From: Dendrophyllia cribrosa | Taxonomy: Eukaryota > Cnidaria > Anthozoa > Scleractinia > Dendrophylliidae | Length of the DNA stretch: 64,000 nt | Direction: 5' to 3' | Assembly: GCA_024195265.1 (NCBI GenBank) | Contig: JAJLRJ010000008.1 | Span: forward strand, 1,493,501 to 1,557,500 | Shown here: piece after piece, positions 47,406 to 60,800 of the stretch | Position numbering within the stretch: the stretch's first letter is position 1 | Layout: the number at the start of each line of letters is the position of its first letter | Notes under the pieces: model-generated | Told to the model about the DNA's origin: nothing | The model's database searches: none | Seen by the model: the letters and a program-made list of their open reading frames with translations, nothing else | Made by a program: the position numbers and the translations under genes

Positions 47406-48779
47406 TTTAAATGGTGTATAATATCGAATGATGCTAAAATTTTTTGATAAAACTGTAAGTTTCTGAAGTTATGCTCATTTTTCTGTTTTGGGTCACGTGA
47501 CATTGGGCGTGGCCTGATGACGTCACAACCCGAACCACATGTGTACTTAAAGGTTGCTGTTCAAATTTGGTCAAACATAAGCAAAAATTTGCTGAGCTAG
47601 AGCAAACTGATTTTTCCCTAGCAACGGCCTCAAAACATAGTATAATGGGCCCTTAACAGAAAGTTATCAGAAGATGGTACATTGTACATGTAGCTCTTCT
47701 TACTCCCCCCTATCCACCCTCCATTCTAATCACTTTTGTGGCGATGGTTCCTTCAAATTTGAAGATAACAAAGTAAGCTTAAAGCAAGCTCCTGGCTATA
47801 ATCATGAAAACACGATATTTCCGCCGGCACACTGTCCCTTTAATGGTCATAATAAAGCTATTTGTTGTAGTTGTTATGTTGTTGTATAAATGTGCAACCC
47901 AACCCCAGTACCGATGTGATTTGACTTACAGCTTACGTTCGAAACGTCTAAAGTGTTAATTTACTCAGGAGGCGGTACGCACGTCTCGGAACGCCTCACA
48001 GGATTGGATGAGTAAACAATAGAACAAACAACAGAACAATGGACCCTAGTCCTGAAAACAATACATGTGCGCGATAACCAGGTCCAATGAAATTAGAGGT
48101 TCTGAAGAGGTGCATGGTATCTGAATTTACTTCTCTATTTCAACTACAAGTTAATATTGAATCCTGCTATTAATTTAATTGACAGGAAAAGCACTCGTGT
48201 CTCATAAGTTTATTGATCTTTGTAATATGATATTTGGCTTAAGCTGAAAAGTGATAAATTATTTTATATAATTTGAAAGAATAAATTAATTCTGATTAAT
48301 ACAAGTTATTTTGATACCAGTTTTTATTTTTATTTCATTTATTTTGTTGAATATTTATTCAGGAGCATCTGATTTAGCATACACAGCTACAATCATTGTC
48401 AAAAGTCGTTGGAACACCCTTCCCCTTTCCCCTAATCCAATGTTGGATGACACAATAAACGCGCGTATTTATTTAATTTTTCCAACAACATTGAAAGCAA
48501 CATTGAAAGGTGGGGAGGGAGGGAACCGCCATTTGCACACCATCCAGCACATAGTGTTCCAACGTTTTGTCAGAAATTGTAGTTTAAACAGAGCCCTGAC
48601 TAAATTAAGAATTTAAACAACTAATACTAGATAATACGGTACTTTCAAATTTACGGAACTGACATAGAAATGAATAAATAGATAAATAGCCTAAAAAAGT
48701 ACAACAATTCAACGCAGGCAATCCTAAAAACTAAGTTTCTTGTTCATAGTCTAAATTTACTTGTCCTGAATAGAAAAGT

Positions 48780-48891
48780 TCAAATGTCATAATCGTACTG
48801 TTTCCTGAACTTCTCTCCGAACTCTTCACCCAGCTGCTTAAAAGCCAGCACAACATTGTCAGTTTCAGGCCCTAACTCCTCCAAAGAGCAA
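48780..48891 (-). CDS. DDX60: copy B exon B13, C-terminus and stop
   Basis: [20 protein letters not shown] to RKQYDYDI and TGA, matching the DDNVVLAFEQL..FWEKL end of DDX60. An AATAAA on the minus strand near 48470 could serve as a poly(A) signal (weak guess). Confidence 0.93.
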
Positions 48892-51800
48892 CTAGAAATA
48901 AAACAAGAAAGGAAACAATTACTCACAATAAAGGATCGAGAACAAACACGTCAATGTTTTTTGAAAATTTAAAATAGAATCACGATATTTTACTCAACGT
49001 TGACAAATAATTGTTAATTATCAGTAATGGATAAAATAAGGAATTTCAATAAAGGGGATGTGGATGTCAACGTGTCTTGTTTTGACCTTTTATTGAGGAC
49101 ACTTTCGCAATTAAACTGAAAGCTTGGAAAGGGGCTTTCAACAATAATGGACCATCCTGGGATAAAAAATATCGAAAGCATCGGTGTCGGTTTTTCACAA
49201 CTGTTCTAGCACGAGTTTATTTAAAACAGTGTTAAGAAAAATAATTTCTCAATTTCATTAATAATAAATCAAATTTGTACAAAGAAAATCATACGCGTGC
49301 CGGTAGTTTGGAAACCCTATCTTAATTAGCATAGATTTTGGCGATTTTAGTTATGCCAAACACTCGAAAGAGTGTTTTATCAGGTGTACAAACACCTCAA
49401 AGTCGGTTAAAAAACTCGGCTGAACCTCGTTTTTTCAACCCATTTCTCGGTGTTTTGATATCCTGATGAAACACTCTTCCTCGTGTTTAATATGGAACTT
49501 CGACATGGCCAAGAGGGGCCGTATATAGTCTAACGTTTCTTAGAACCGTTTAGTTTTTCTTAACTTGGCTTGACATTTTTTACTTCAAGCTCATATCTGA
49601 AAAAAAAAATCCATCTCACGCTCAAATTTTTAAATGGTCTGGGTTTCTCGGTAAATGTTGGATTTATTTATTTATTTGTTTGCCGACATATCGTAATACA
49701 TCACTGGATATCATGAGAATTTTAACATTTCATACCTGATTGATTTAATTGTCAGGCAAAAGTCCTTCAACGCATTGAAAACTTCACCGGACCTGATTCT
49801 ATAAGATAAACATGAGATTGGTTGAATACTTCAACTAGTTCTATTTTTACTTAACCAAAGCTTTTCATTTCTTATTTTAAAGCCGATTTTACAACTGCTG
49901 ACTAGTGATATTTTACTCGAGTTTAATAAAAAAAGTAAATAATAAATTAATTAAGTTTGCTCATATTCAAAGGCGCTTGACAATAAAATAGAGAAATATA
50001 AGAAGATTAAAATCACTACTCTAGACTATTACATAAGATAGATCGTTAAGTTTCATTATCGGGAAACAAGTTGACTTCATCCATTTTGGAGTTGAGGGTG
50101 TAGAGAGCAGGAAATATAGGGAGATTTAGGAAAGAGAAGAACCGGCATGATAAGGAGGGTAAGGGAGACAAGCTCGTATACAACCGCAGTACTAGCATGT
50201 AAATCATAATGATAATAATGAAATAATCAAAATTATGTTAACTGGACTGAATGCTTTTCTCTTCTTTGTATTCATATTAATGATCCTGAACCTTAACTTT
50301 ACGTTTGACAAGAACTATCTCCCCATCTCTTTCTTGTTGATGAAAAAATAATAATAACTAGAGTTATGCACGCTGGGCTTGAAATAGTTTTAGATTTCTC
50401 TGTGTAATGGAATATAAAGAATATTCGCAAGCTGTGTTACAAACCCGTTCTCATTCTCAATGCATTTCTTGGACCCGTGCTTGAAGAAATCCAGAGCATA
50501 AGCATTCAAGTGTCGAACACGCCCGAAAGAGTCGAGCTTCTTCAGAGGGAGAATGGGAACCACGTGCATGTCTGTGTAGACATCTTGGCGAACAATCTGC
50601 ATGGTAAAGATTCTTATAAACTTAAACCTACATTTCAGACTATTTCATTTATTCTTTGTAACAGTGCCAAAGACCAAACTGGACAAATTAAACAAATACT
50701 TTTGGGTGAAAACATGGAAATGAAAACTAAGTAAATTGCTCATCTGTGGCCGTTACCTTTCTAGATGGCAGCACCACTTTTCTGCCAAAGAAACATTTTA
50801 AAGATTCACAAGGTAAACGGTAAACATTCTGTTGATGTTGTATGTGACGGAATTTCTTGACGAAACCTACCTCGCAGCGCCCTATTACCAAAAAGTATGC
50901 AGGGTATAAATGGTCTGTGATTATGGCCACCTCTTATAACTCCCAGCCAGTAGGGGACCCTAGGGGGTGCGATGGGAGGTGGCTGAATAGACCATATTCG
51001 TATTCTCAGTATTGGAACTACAATAGCCTGCAGTCGAGGCTCATGCGGAGCAATCTTTTCACGTGCAAATATTTTTAATGATATTCCCCCGCATGGGCCT
51101 CCAAAGCAAGCTAGTTCCAGTTCAATGCTGAGAATGCGAAAAAGGTCTATTCAACAGTACGGTTGCGAGCAGTTTTTGTCAAAAATAGGGGTATAGATTT
51201 TGCCTTCTTGGCCTTTTCCCTTTGATTTTGTTATTGATATTTATGAGGATTGAATCGGCCGGATCCTAGGACGGATGGAAAAAAAAAAAAAAAGAACAAA
51301 AAATCCAAAACGGTCACTGAACCAAACGTCAATGGTGCTATGGGGTACAATAAACGGTAACACACCTTTAACAAATTTTCCAAGAAGAACTTCTCTCCGG
51401 ACCTAGCTCATTTAAATGAAAGGGGGAATGCAGAAATTAATGGAGCTATATAACACGTCCTAAAACAGTTTTCACCTTTAGCAAATGATTGATGGGCTCA
51501 CGATGAAATTGGACATCGTCTTTTTCATCTTTACTTTTTCCGTCCTTTTTCCTGGCACCATTTTCCGCAGCGTTCGAATCTACGTCTTCTGTATTTCCTT
51601 TATTCATTTCTTCTTCTTCATCTGGTTTTGGTTGAACCGTAGAATGCAATCGCAAGTCTGAATTCCCTGATAATGCTGCGAATGACGAACATGCGGAATA
51701 GATAATGGCAGATCGTCCAAGGGTTTTGATGATGCCATGTTCATCCACGAGGTTAATGCTCGCTTGATTTGGAAACTCTGCAATGCAAAATCGGATCAGT

Positions 51801-54800
51801 GACACTTTTATTTAAAGTGGCAATATCACGAGGAGTTCGCTGTTTTAGGTGAAACGTGTGAGCCCATTTACCCATTTACACAAAAATGTTCTTAGAACAC
51901 CGAGAGAAAAATATGAAGTGATTCATTTAAGGGAGACCAAACGAATATCAGTTTAATTTAGGAATTCGCGAAAACAAAATGGTCAACGTTTTCAAGGTGT
52001 AATTCATTTCCATCTTAATTGAAACAAAACTGGACCGTTTAATAAGGTTTTAATTGCAAAGTATGTCTTTTGGTTTATTCTAAAAATAGGTAACATAGAC
52101 CAATATCACGCTAGCATGGCACAAAAATATATTTAGTTTATTGGGAGAAAAAGCCCAGCATCAAATTGAGCATATCGATATTAGCAAAATTACAAAGTTT
52201 TGTAAAGATTGCTAGCAAACTGAAGAAGATATGAAATTTTGAAACTGAGCATTTTTACAAAGAAATGTATGGTGGACGGGCATAGATTGCCCGTCAAGCC
52301 TCGTTTTCGTGTTTTTCCCATGCATTTCCTTGTAAAAATTAGGCCAGAGAACTAAGTTTCAAAAGTTCATATCTCTGTCAGTGTACGAACAATCTTTACG
52401 AAACTTTACAGTTTTACCAATATTGATGTGCTGAATTTGATACTGGACTCTTTTTCCCATTAAATTAAATATATTTTCGTGCCGTGCTAGCGTGATATTG
52501 GTCTATTGCACCTTAAAGTACATTTATTTGTTGGTATTCACATATTTATTTAGACTATGGTAACCACCTTTACCCCTCTTGGTACAATTCAGCTCCAATC
52601 GGTTGTAGACAGTTTTTACTCTTGCGAGTGAGTTTTCTTTCTTACCAATTCCCGATAAAGGAAGTTTGTTTTCCTCCCCCCGTTCCTTTTCATGTTCTGC
52701 CGCCACTGTAGCCAGATACTGACTGAATACTTTTGTAACCTGCCCGTTGTAATCTTGAAGAGCTTCTGCAAATTCTTCTGGGAGATCTTCCAAAATAACC
52801 TGTAAAAATTAAGAAAACATCAAATAAAGTCACATAGACAACCTTTGGAAAGTGGTGCGGCAAGCGAGCAAACCCGGTCACTGACATTGTTTATTAGTTT
52901 GAGGTGAAGCGAATAAAGACACATCCCAAAATCCGAGGTTTGTGCCAGTATTAAACGTTATGACCACAGTACTATTACTTGGTAAAGATAAGTATTTTCG
53001 AGCCAAATAAATGGCTCACAACTGCTGGAGCTTAAGCCGGTTTAACTGTAGCATGAAGAGACTGAGAGTATTATTACCACCAGCATTATGTCCGTGGGCA
53101 ACCATTTACACACTTGGGTGGGGAGAGAGACAATATGGAGGAACGTTTCTTGCTTAAGGAAACAATTAAACGATTGCAGAGACCAAGGAATAGAGTTCCA
53201 CTCATCCTTCTGTCGATAGCATGCGGAATTTGGAAGAATAGCGGGGTATTTTGAAATATTGTATCTTTTACATATATTTGTCCAGGCTCAAATCGTAATT
53301 GCATATTTAAGACATCATTGCTTTTGTTCACATCAACTAAAATCTAGTAAAGCAATCCTGATGAAACCTTCAGGGAAAGTACTGAGTTTTATATCACAGG
53401 TATAATATATGGTGTGGCAAAATATTGTTTCAATCTGCCAGAAAAACAACGGCATCGACTAATGAACAGAAAGTATGACAAATCTTTAAATCCTTTCCCG
53501 ACAACGCTTTCATAGAATTGTTTCAAACTTTGCAGTCTTAAAGATCTACATCTTAACTAAAAGAGGATTTCGTGAAAATTACTAACATGCAAAAAACATA
53601 ACGTCATCGTTTCGTTGCTGTGGAAACACCAATGTCAATCAAACCTACTTTTTTTGAAAAAATCATTTTATCTCTTGCAGATGCGTGAAGCAGCTTGCCG
53701 AGCTCAGACAGTGAAGTATTGGCCGTTCAAAGTTGGGATTGTGTGCTGCCGAAAAACCAAGTGGAGCCACCTTAAATACGCTCATCACTGCAATCCATAC
53801 ATTCAAAATTATCAAACAAAATTGTTCAACAGTTCCCATTAATGAAGTGTCAATTCAAATTACAACCAACTTAAGATAACAGATGAGATTAGCAGATTGG
53901 TGATTCTGGTTAAAGCGAAATGGCCAACCCGCCTTTCAGATGAGTTGTTATAGTTACACAGTTATATTGGCAATGGAAGCAAAGTAAAGGTAGTTTTAGA
54001 CGATGACAATGATGCCCAGATGGAGAGAATCATACCTTTGAACTTGGGCATAAATGGATTCTTCGCTTGAAAGAAGCATGAAGGAATGTTCTAGCAAACA
54101 AATGACTAAGAACAAGCACCATTTTTCTCATGACGTCTTCCGAAAATTTGCCTAAAAAGAATGAATGAAAGTAGATTTAAAAATTACATAACGCACACTT
54201 GCGAAAATAAATCCTCGAATCGTAGACGCAGACACTTCTTCCATAATGAGATCGTTAGTATTGGTTCCTCTGATTATTATTTCATTGGGTTTTTGTTCAA
54301 GGGGTTTATGTTTCCTATTGTTTCATATTTTCCACTACACTTTGGATTTCCCATCTTTTCACACCATAAACATGTTTGCAACTAGAACTAGAACGTATTC
54401 CAATCTCCTTACAATTTTAAGCAGAGGTATGTGAGCTCCAACAATTAATTTTTAATAGTTTTTAGAATCCTTAAGAGCCAATGTCTGAAATTTTCGAAAA
54501 TCGGGCGTCAGTCACAAAATTTCGGATTTCTTCATATTTTGCCCAAATAATCTCTATAGTGAAGTATTTTCAAAAATAACATTAAAAATTGTAACCGCGT
54601 TTTATTTTTTTCGAAAACGGGCAAAGTTTGAAAAACGGCAAATCGGCGGCCTTTCAGTTGTGAAACTGGCGAAAAATTACACATTTTCATCTCGCTCGTA
54701 CAGAAAAACGCGATTCCATACATAAATAAAATGTGGCCACAACATAAACACGCTCTTGTTCTTCACACTACTGTTATTTACTTTGGATTAGCAGTTGAAA

Positions 54801-57800
54801 TAAGAATATTTCGGCCGTTAGAAGAAACATGATTTCTTCCATTTTAAAAATTAGCAAATTTGAACCACTTTCAACGCCGTGGAAACCCAATTGGTACGTT
54901 GAGTTTGAAAACAAAATTAAGACAGTCTTGAAGCACAACTTCTGTTGTTTACTGTGGTGAAATATTTCTGGCGGCACTTTAAAAGTGCCCCGTCGAGAGA
55001 CCAAAATGTGAAGGGTAGTTTGACACCAAGAGAACTTGTGACACGAACCTGAACGCCGACACTACGCACAAAATGTTTATCGCAAAAAATAGTTCCTTTG
55101 AGATAGAGCCTTTTTCAGAATCGTAAGGACTTCAGAAGAACTTTATCTATCCTTTGCTAACTTAAAATGATATCTTTTAAGCAGTTTGTTGGGATACGCA
55201 GTAGAGACACAAACATCATGTGCGACCTCACAAATAACAGCGATCAACACTTACCCGCTTTTTCATCAGAAAATTAAACTGACCCGAACCTTGAATTGCG
55301 TTTATAATAAAGACAATCCTGCACTCCGATCCATTATATTGCTGTGTTTGGAATATCTGAGCCTTGTAGATCATATCATAGCGTTATTTACTCCAAATTT
55401 GTTAAAACAACAGTCGCTAAATGACAGTTTGAAAGTTTCCCACAATGTGTTGCAAAGAGATTGCGTGACGTGTAGCACACTGGAATTTGCTGCGTGCTTA
55501 TGGTGTCGGTCAAGGAAAGAACATTGCCGTGGAAAAGGTTTCAAGTCAGTGTCATTTATAAAGTGGGCTGGGGGTCCTTTAGTTGTAGAACTTGAGGCTC
55601 TAGTGGGGTCCGAGTGCATGCCTTTTATATTGATTTTTGACGTCGGGAGGCTCGAAAGTGCTTTTTACATCATTCAATACAAGATATTTTCGAAAACAAA
55701 AGTGAAATTCAAAGATATTTTTTCTTTTTAGCCACTATTGCACCCGCTTTCTGTTAATAGTTTATCAGAAAATTAAACTAACCCGAGCCTTGAATTGCGT
55801 TTATGATAAAGCCAATCATGCACTTCATTGTTGTAAATAAATTCCTGCACAGCAAAAGTAGAGAAAAATATCGTTCACAGCGAGCGAAAGAAAAGTATGG
55901 AATAATCTCTAAAAAAATTATTGCACAGCCTCAAGGCGGAAAAAGAAATCATGCATCACACAAGGCTTCTTCAATCTTCTTACAAGAGACAATAAAACTG
56001 TAAAAGTGGTTAGCAATCTTGTATTACATTGGCCCTTCATTTTCTAGCTTACAAAGGCAACTATCCTCAAATTCTTCAAGGAGGGCCATCGATGCCGCTT
56101 TTCTCTTCACTGCCGGGCACGGGCACAACGCATTTCTTTTGTGACTACATCCGGGTCGACCTCCTGTCTGTGGATTGACCAATAGTAAATTTAGCCTCCA
56201 GGTAGGCTTTCTGCTTTTCATTGAATTGGTAGCAAGGGCTGTTCCATTTCCTTTAGCGCCCAGCCCACCTTGAGGCTTTGGCCTTTGTTTGAGCTGCTAA
56301 CTGAGCTTGAGACTTGCAAAGAAAGGGAGAAGTGCAACGCTTTCGCTGAGGAGGATGGCGTACTGTTATTTGGCCAGGTTTATTAGGGTTTGCCTCTCCG
56401 GTGACCTGGAGCAGGCTTCTAATGACAGATGGTCTTCCAGAGCGGACGGCCGTTGAAACATTCATTCATTCATTCATTCATTCATTCTTTATTTGCCATA
56501 TATACAACATGTTACAGAGCAAGATGAAAATAATAAAGGATTAGAGAAAAAAGTGAATGGCGAGGAGACCTGAAAGAAACCACGAGCCCCCGGGAGGTAC
56601 TAGCCTGCGAGCAAGGCTCTCGGGCTTAGGGGTTGGGGGGAAGGGGTACGGGGGACCTCCTCCCCTCCCAAACCGCGAGCCTGGTCCCGAACCCGAGAGC
56701 TTGCTCGCAGGCTAGGGGGGTACTCGGATATGTTTTGGCTGGGTATGTGCCGTCCGGGTCTCCAAATTTAGACCCCGTTTTAGAAAGAATTTGCACTCAA
56801 AATGTTACCCCATTCTAAAAATAGGTCAATTTTTAACACTCTAATTCTAGAAAAATGATACGGAAATGATATGCCATCTCGGATGGCAGAGCCTCGAAGC
56901 GCGCAGGGCTGTCAGCCGCCTATCCCTGATTGTCCACGGCCTTGTGGACGTTGAAAGTCAGATTCTGGTCAGGAGTACTAGTGGGCGTATAACTAGACAA
57001 TCCCAAGGTCAACACCACTTCTGGAATATCCTGCGCAGTATTCAATTTAGATTTCGTAGAAATTGCGTAACTTTCAAAGTAGCCCATTTTTTTTAGAAAA
57101 GTTATTTCTTTGTTTGTTCGACTTATACATCAAAATACGACAATTCTGCTTCTACACAAATAAGCAACATAATTGCTTTGATTTCAAACAGAAGATAAAG
57201 TCGCGATCTACAATTTCTTGATTCATCATCTTATGAAGCTTTCGTGCGTTCGAAATATTATACCTCGTTCTAGGAAATGTCTCTAAAATGGATACCCGTT
57301 CGTTCTAGACCAGGAGTCTCAAAATTACGACCCCGTTAGGCGGCACATACCCGTATAGGTATTTTTGGGAAGTACCCCACTCCCTCCCCCCTTCCCGGAA
57401 TGCAGCCTTTCTGTGGGCATGAAAATACATTGGATGTTGGACGTTCAGGACTGTTTTCCTTGTCATCGGACATGGGTGTTGAGACTGTAACTTGCGGTGG
57501 AGATGTCACAGAAGCAGCTTTAAACCCACCAGCCGAAAACAAAACTGACAGCCAGCTGTAGCTCACATCTGTAATAGTATCACGATTCTCAGCTACTTTT
57601 GCTTGCTTTTGAGACGTCAATATAAAGTCGTATTGACGTCTCAAAAATCTAGACAAAACTAATTTCGATTTTGGGCGCGCGTCAATACTGCATTATATTG
57701 ACGGCGTTGGAAGAAAATATATTCCGTACTGGGCTCCGTCGCTTCGCGACTCCGCCCAATACGGAATATATTTTCTCCCAACTAGCCGTCAATATAATGC

Positions 57801-60800
57801 AGTGTTGACACCTCAAAATCGAAATTAGTTTATAAGAGTATTGAAAACATAACTTCGCAGCAGAATAAAGGCGGTGTGTTATCGCAAAAGAGCCGGCAAG
57901 GGGCGTAGTGAAAGGGTGACACCCCCACCCCCCCCACCCCCCCATAAATGACCTGTATATTTATCTACCAAATATACCCAGAAATATACCTGAAAGACGA
58001 TTTGAACATTAATTAAAATTGTACCAAAACGAAGGAAACAGACTTTATACATTTCCAAAAACGGACGTTACTCCTGTTACTTTTCCACGGCAATGTTCTT
58101 TCCTTGACCGATACCATAAGCACGCAGCAAATTCCAGTGTGCTACACGTCACGCCATCTCTTTGCAACACATTGTGGGAAACTTTCGAACTGTCATTTAG
58201 CGACTGTTGTTTTAACAAATTTGGAGTAAATAACGCTATGATATGATCTACAAGGCTCAGATATTCCAAACACAGCAATATAATGGATCGGAGTGCAGGA
58301 TTGTCTTTATTATAAACGCAATTCAAGGTTCGGGTCAGTTTAATTTTCTGATGAAAAAGCGGGTAAGTGTTGATCGCTGTTATTTGTGAGGTCGCACAAC
58401 GTGATGTTTGTGTCTCTACTCCGTATCCCAACAAACTGCTTAAAAAGATATCATTTTAAGTTAGCAAAGGATAGATAAAGTTCTTCTGAAGTCCTTACGA
58501 TTCTGAAAAAGGCTCTATCTCAAAGGAACTATTTTTTGTGATAAACATTTTGTGCGTAGTGTCGGCGTTCAGGTTCGTGTCACGAGTTCTCTTGGTGTCA
58601 AACTACCCTTCACATTTTGGTCTCTCGACGGGGCACTTTTAAAGTGCCGCCAGAAATATTTCACCACAGTAAACAACAGAAGTTGTGCTTCAAGACTGTC
58701 TTAATTTTGTTTTCAAACTCAACGTACCAATTGGGTTTCCACGGCGTTGAAAGTGGTTCAAATTTGCTAATTTTTAAAATGGAAGAAATCATGTTTCTTC
58801 TAACGGCCGAAATATTCTTATTTCAACTGCTAATCCAAAGTAAATAACAGTAGTGTGAAGAACAAGAGCGTGTTTATGTTGTGGCCACATTTTATTTATG
58901 TATGGAATCGCGTTTTTCTGTACGAGCGAGATGAAAATGTGTAATTTTTCGCCAGTTTCACAACTGAAAGGCCGCCGATTTGCCGTTTTTCAAACTTTGC
59001 CCGTTTTCGAAAAAAATAAAACGCCGTTACAATTTTTAATGTTATTTTTGAAAATACTTCACTATAGAGATTATTTGGGCAAAATATGAAGAAATCCGAA
59101 ATTTTGTGACTGACGCCCGATTTTCGAAAATTTCAGACATTGGCTCTTAAACAGTTGTGGCAATTGTTGGCACTCTTACCGTTTTCTCCCGGTTGACAAA
59201 GCTTATGAAAGAGGCCACGCTGCAGAAACCTGACTAAGACAAAGTTGGAGGGTTCATGGTAGTGAAGATGGATCGCGAGTCCCGCCATCTCTTGAGGCTC
59301 TCCAGTGTCTTTCTTTATAAGACCCTGAGATAGAATATAGAAATGAAAGAGAAATATTGTCGGCTCCTCGCATTAGCAAATCTTTGTTTTATATATCTTT
59401 GGAAATTCGTGGTATTTATTTTTAGCTATTTTAGTACCATCATTTTATCATTTTATGTAGTATCTTTTTCATGATAGATAGTTTTAGGTGCAGAACTCCT
59501 AGCGATCACAGACTTTGAGTTGAATGGGCAATCCTACACAAATAGAGTTTACCTATCTACTTGCAATTTATTTCACCTCCAATGTAATAAATGTGATTTC
59601 ACCGATTAATTAAGAGGGGGATGTTGTTCGAGGCATTTTAATTTCTTTCATTACTGTTACTTCGCAAGCAACATACTAGAAATATAGGCTGGGTAGATGC
59701 ACGTTTGTATTCCTCACCAATCTAGCAAGAAGTTCGACGCTGAAGAGAAAATGTTTCTTGATCTGATTCTCCATCTCAGGGTGCTTTCGGCAGATGAACG
59801 GATGGGACAACAAACCTAGAGCCTGGGAAAAACTGCATGCTTAGGGACTGATCAATAAGTATAGGGGGTGGACCAGAGCAGAGAGCGGATGGGTCATTAA
59901 TATTTGAGCCCTTGGAATGGAGTGTGTCGTGTAATTTGACCTACGCATGAGGGGTAGGCCATCCTATTTATGAAAATGGTACAAATAAAAATTATTATTT
60001 TATAGAAATGAACGTACCACACTTTCACGTTTACTTGAGAGCCTTCCCTAAAAATCCTAAAAGCTCTGTTAAGTCGATGCCGCTAACTTTAAAGAACAAA
60101 ATTGAGCTATACATCTCTGAATCACAACTATCATCAGCATCACTTGATACCCTAATGTGATGGTAATTTCGGCGTTGAAAGCCCAACGTTTCTCGAAAAC
60201 TGGCTGAGGGATACTTAACTGGCTCATTGCCGTTTTACTAACATTTTAAACCATGTTTTAATTGCGAAAACTAAATGAATAATGAATAAATGAATAAAAT
60301 GAGAAGGTGGATGGGAGTGGGAGGGAAAGGCTTATTACAAAATTAGAATTTCAAAAGGGGGCTACTTATAACACGGGGGTTGACCATCATTATTAACGTA
60401 CACCAACTTGCGTATCAAGAGCATGTTTATATGTATGACCTTTTTAAAATGATACAACAACATTTAATAATCATTGATCGATTCATGTAGGCCTTTAAAA
60501 CTGTGCAGTCAAGGTTTGAACACTTAATAGTAATTTCCTTTGCGAGGTTTCAAAGGTCTATATGAACGACTTTTATTATATATTTTAGTGCTGCAAAACC
60601 ACTGATAGCTAGGTCTATAGCTAATATGCATGGTCAATAGTCAACATGATCTCAAACAAAATAATAATTTCTGTACTTAATTTGTATGTAAAAACACCAC
60701 AATCTGACTAGTGTCAAGAAAAAGGTTAAACAGAAGGCTTGACTTAGTGGTTAGAAATGCTTTTATATTTGTCATAGCCACTTCTGAATTAACAACACAA

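Larger units (their letters stand above)
45260..47656. mobile_element. 2.4-kb TTAA-flanked inverted-repeat element
   Basis: TTAAGGGCCCATTATA at the left and its exact inverse ending at 47656. Several short frames, none recognised; includes a nested CAGGGGCGG MITE (46380-46533). Confidence 0.75.
34896..48779. other. intergenic spacer between DDX60-like copies
   Basis: Starts at the copy A start codon and ends at the copy B stop codon. Apart from the LINE remnant, two candidate exons and the mobile elements listed, I see only AT-rich sequence. The copy A promoter should lie just right of 34895, but I recognise no TATA box or initiator with confidence. Confidence 0.7.
54471..59150. mobile_element. 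4.7-kb TTAA element with 1.07-kb inverted arms
   Basis: TTAAGAGCCAATGTCTG at 54471 and its exact inverse ending at 59150. Arms 54471-55537 and 58080-59150 are almost identical, differing by a few substitutions and indels of one to three bases. The 2.5-kb middle is a mosaic: a partial second copy of arm sequence (55755-55823), an ATTC tract, two smaller inverted-repeat elements and fragments of broken frames. Sits in the copy B intron between B7 and B8. Confidence 0.88.

Noticed and set aside
50761..50785. Possible mini-exon KVVLPSRK between B10 and B11
   Set aside because: In the phase required after B10 it contains a TAG; B10 joins B11 directly in phase.
55186..55731. 181-codon plus-strand frame in the arm of the TTAA element
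   Set aside because: No recognisable domain; mirrored in the other arm only because the arms are duplicates, where it is interrupted earlier.
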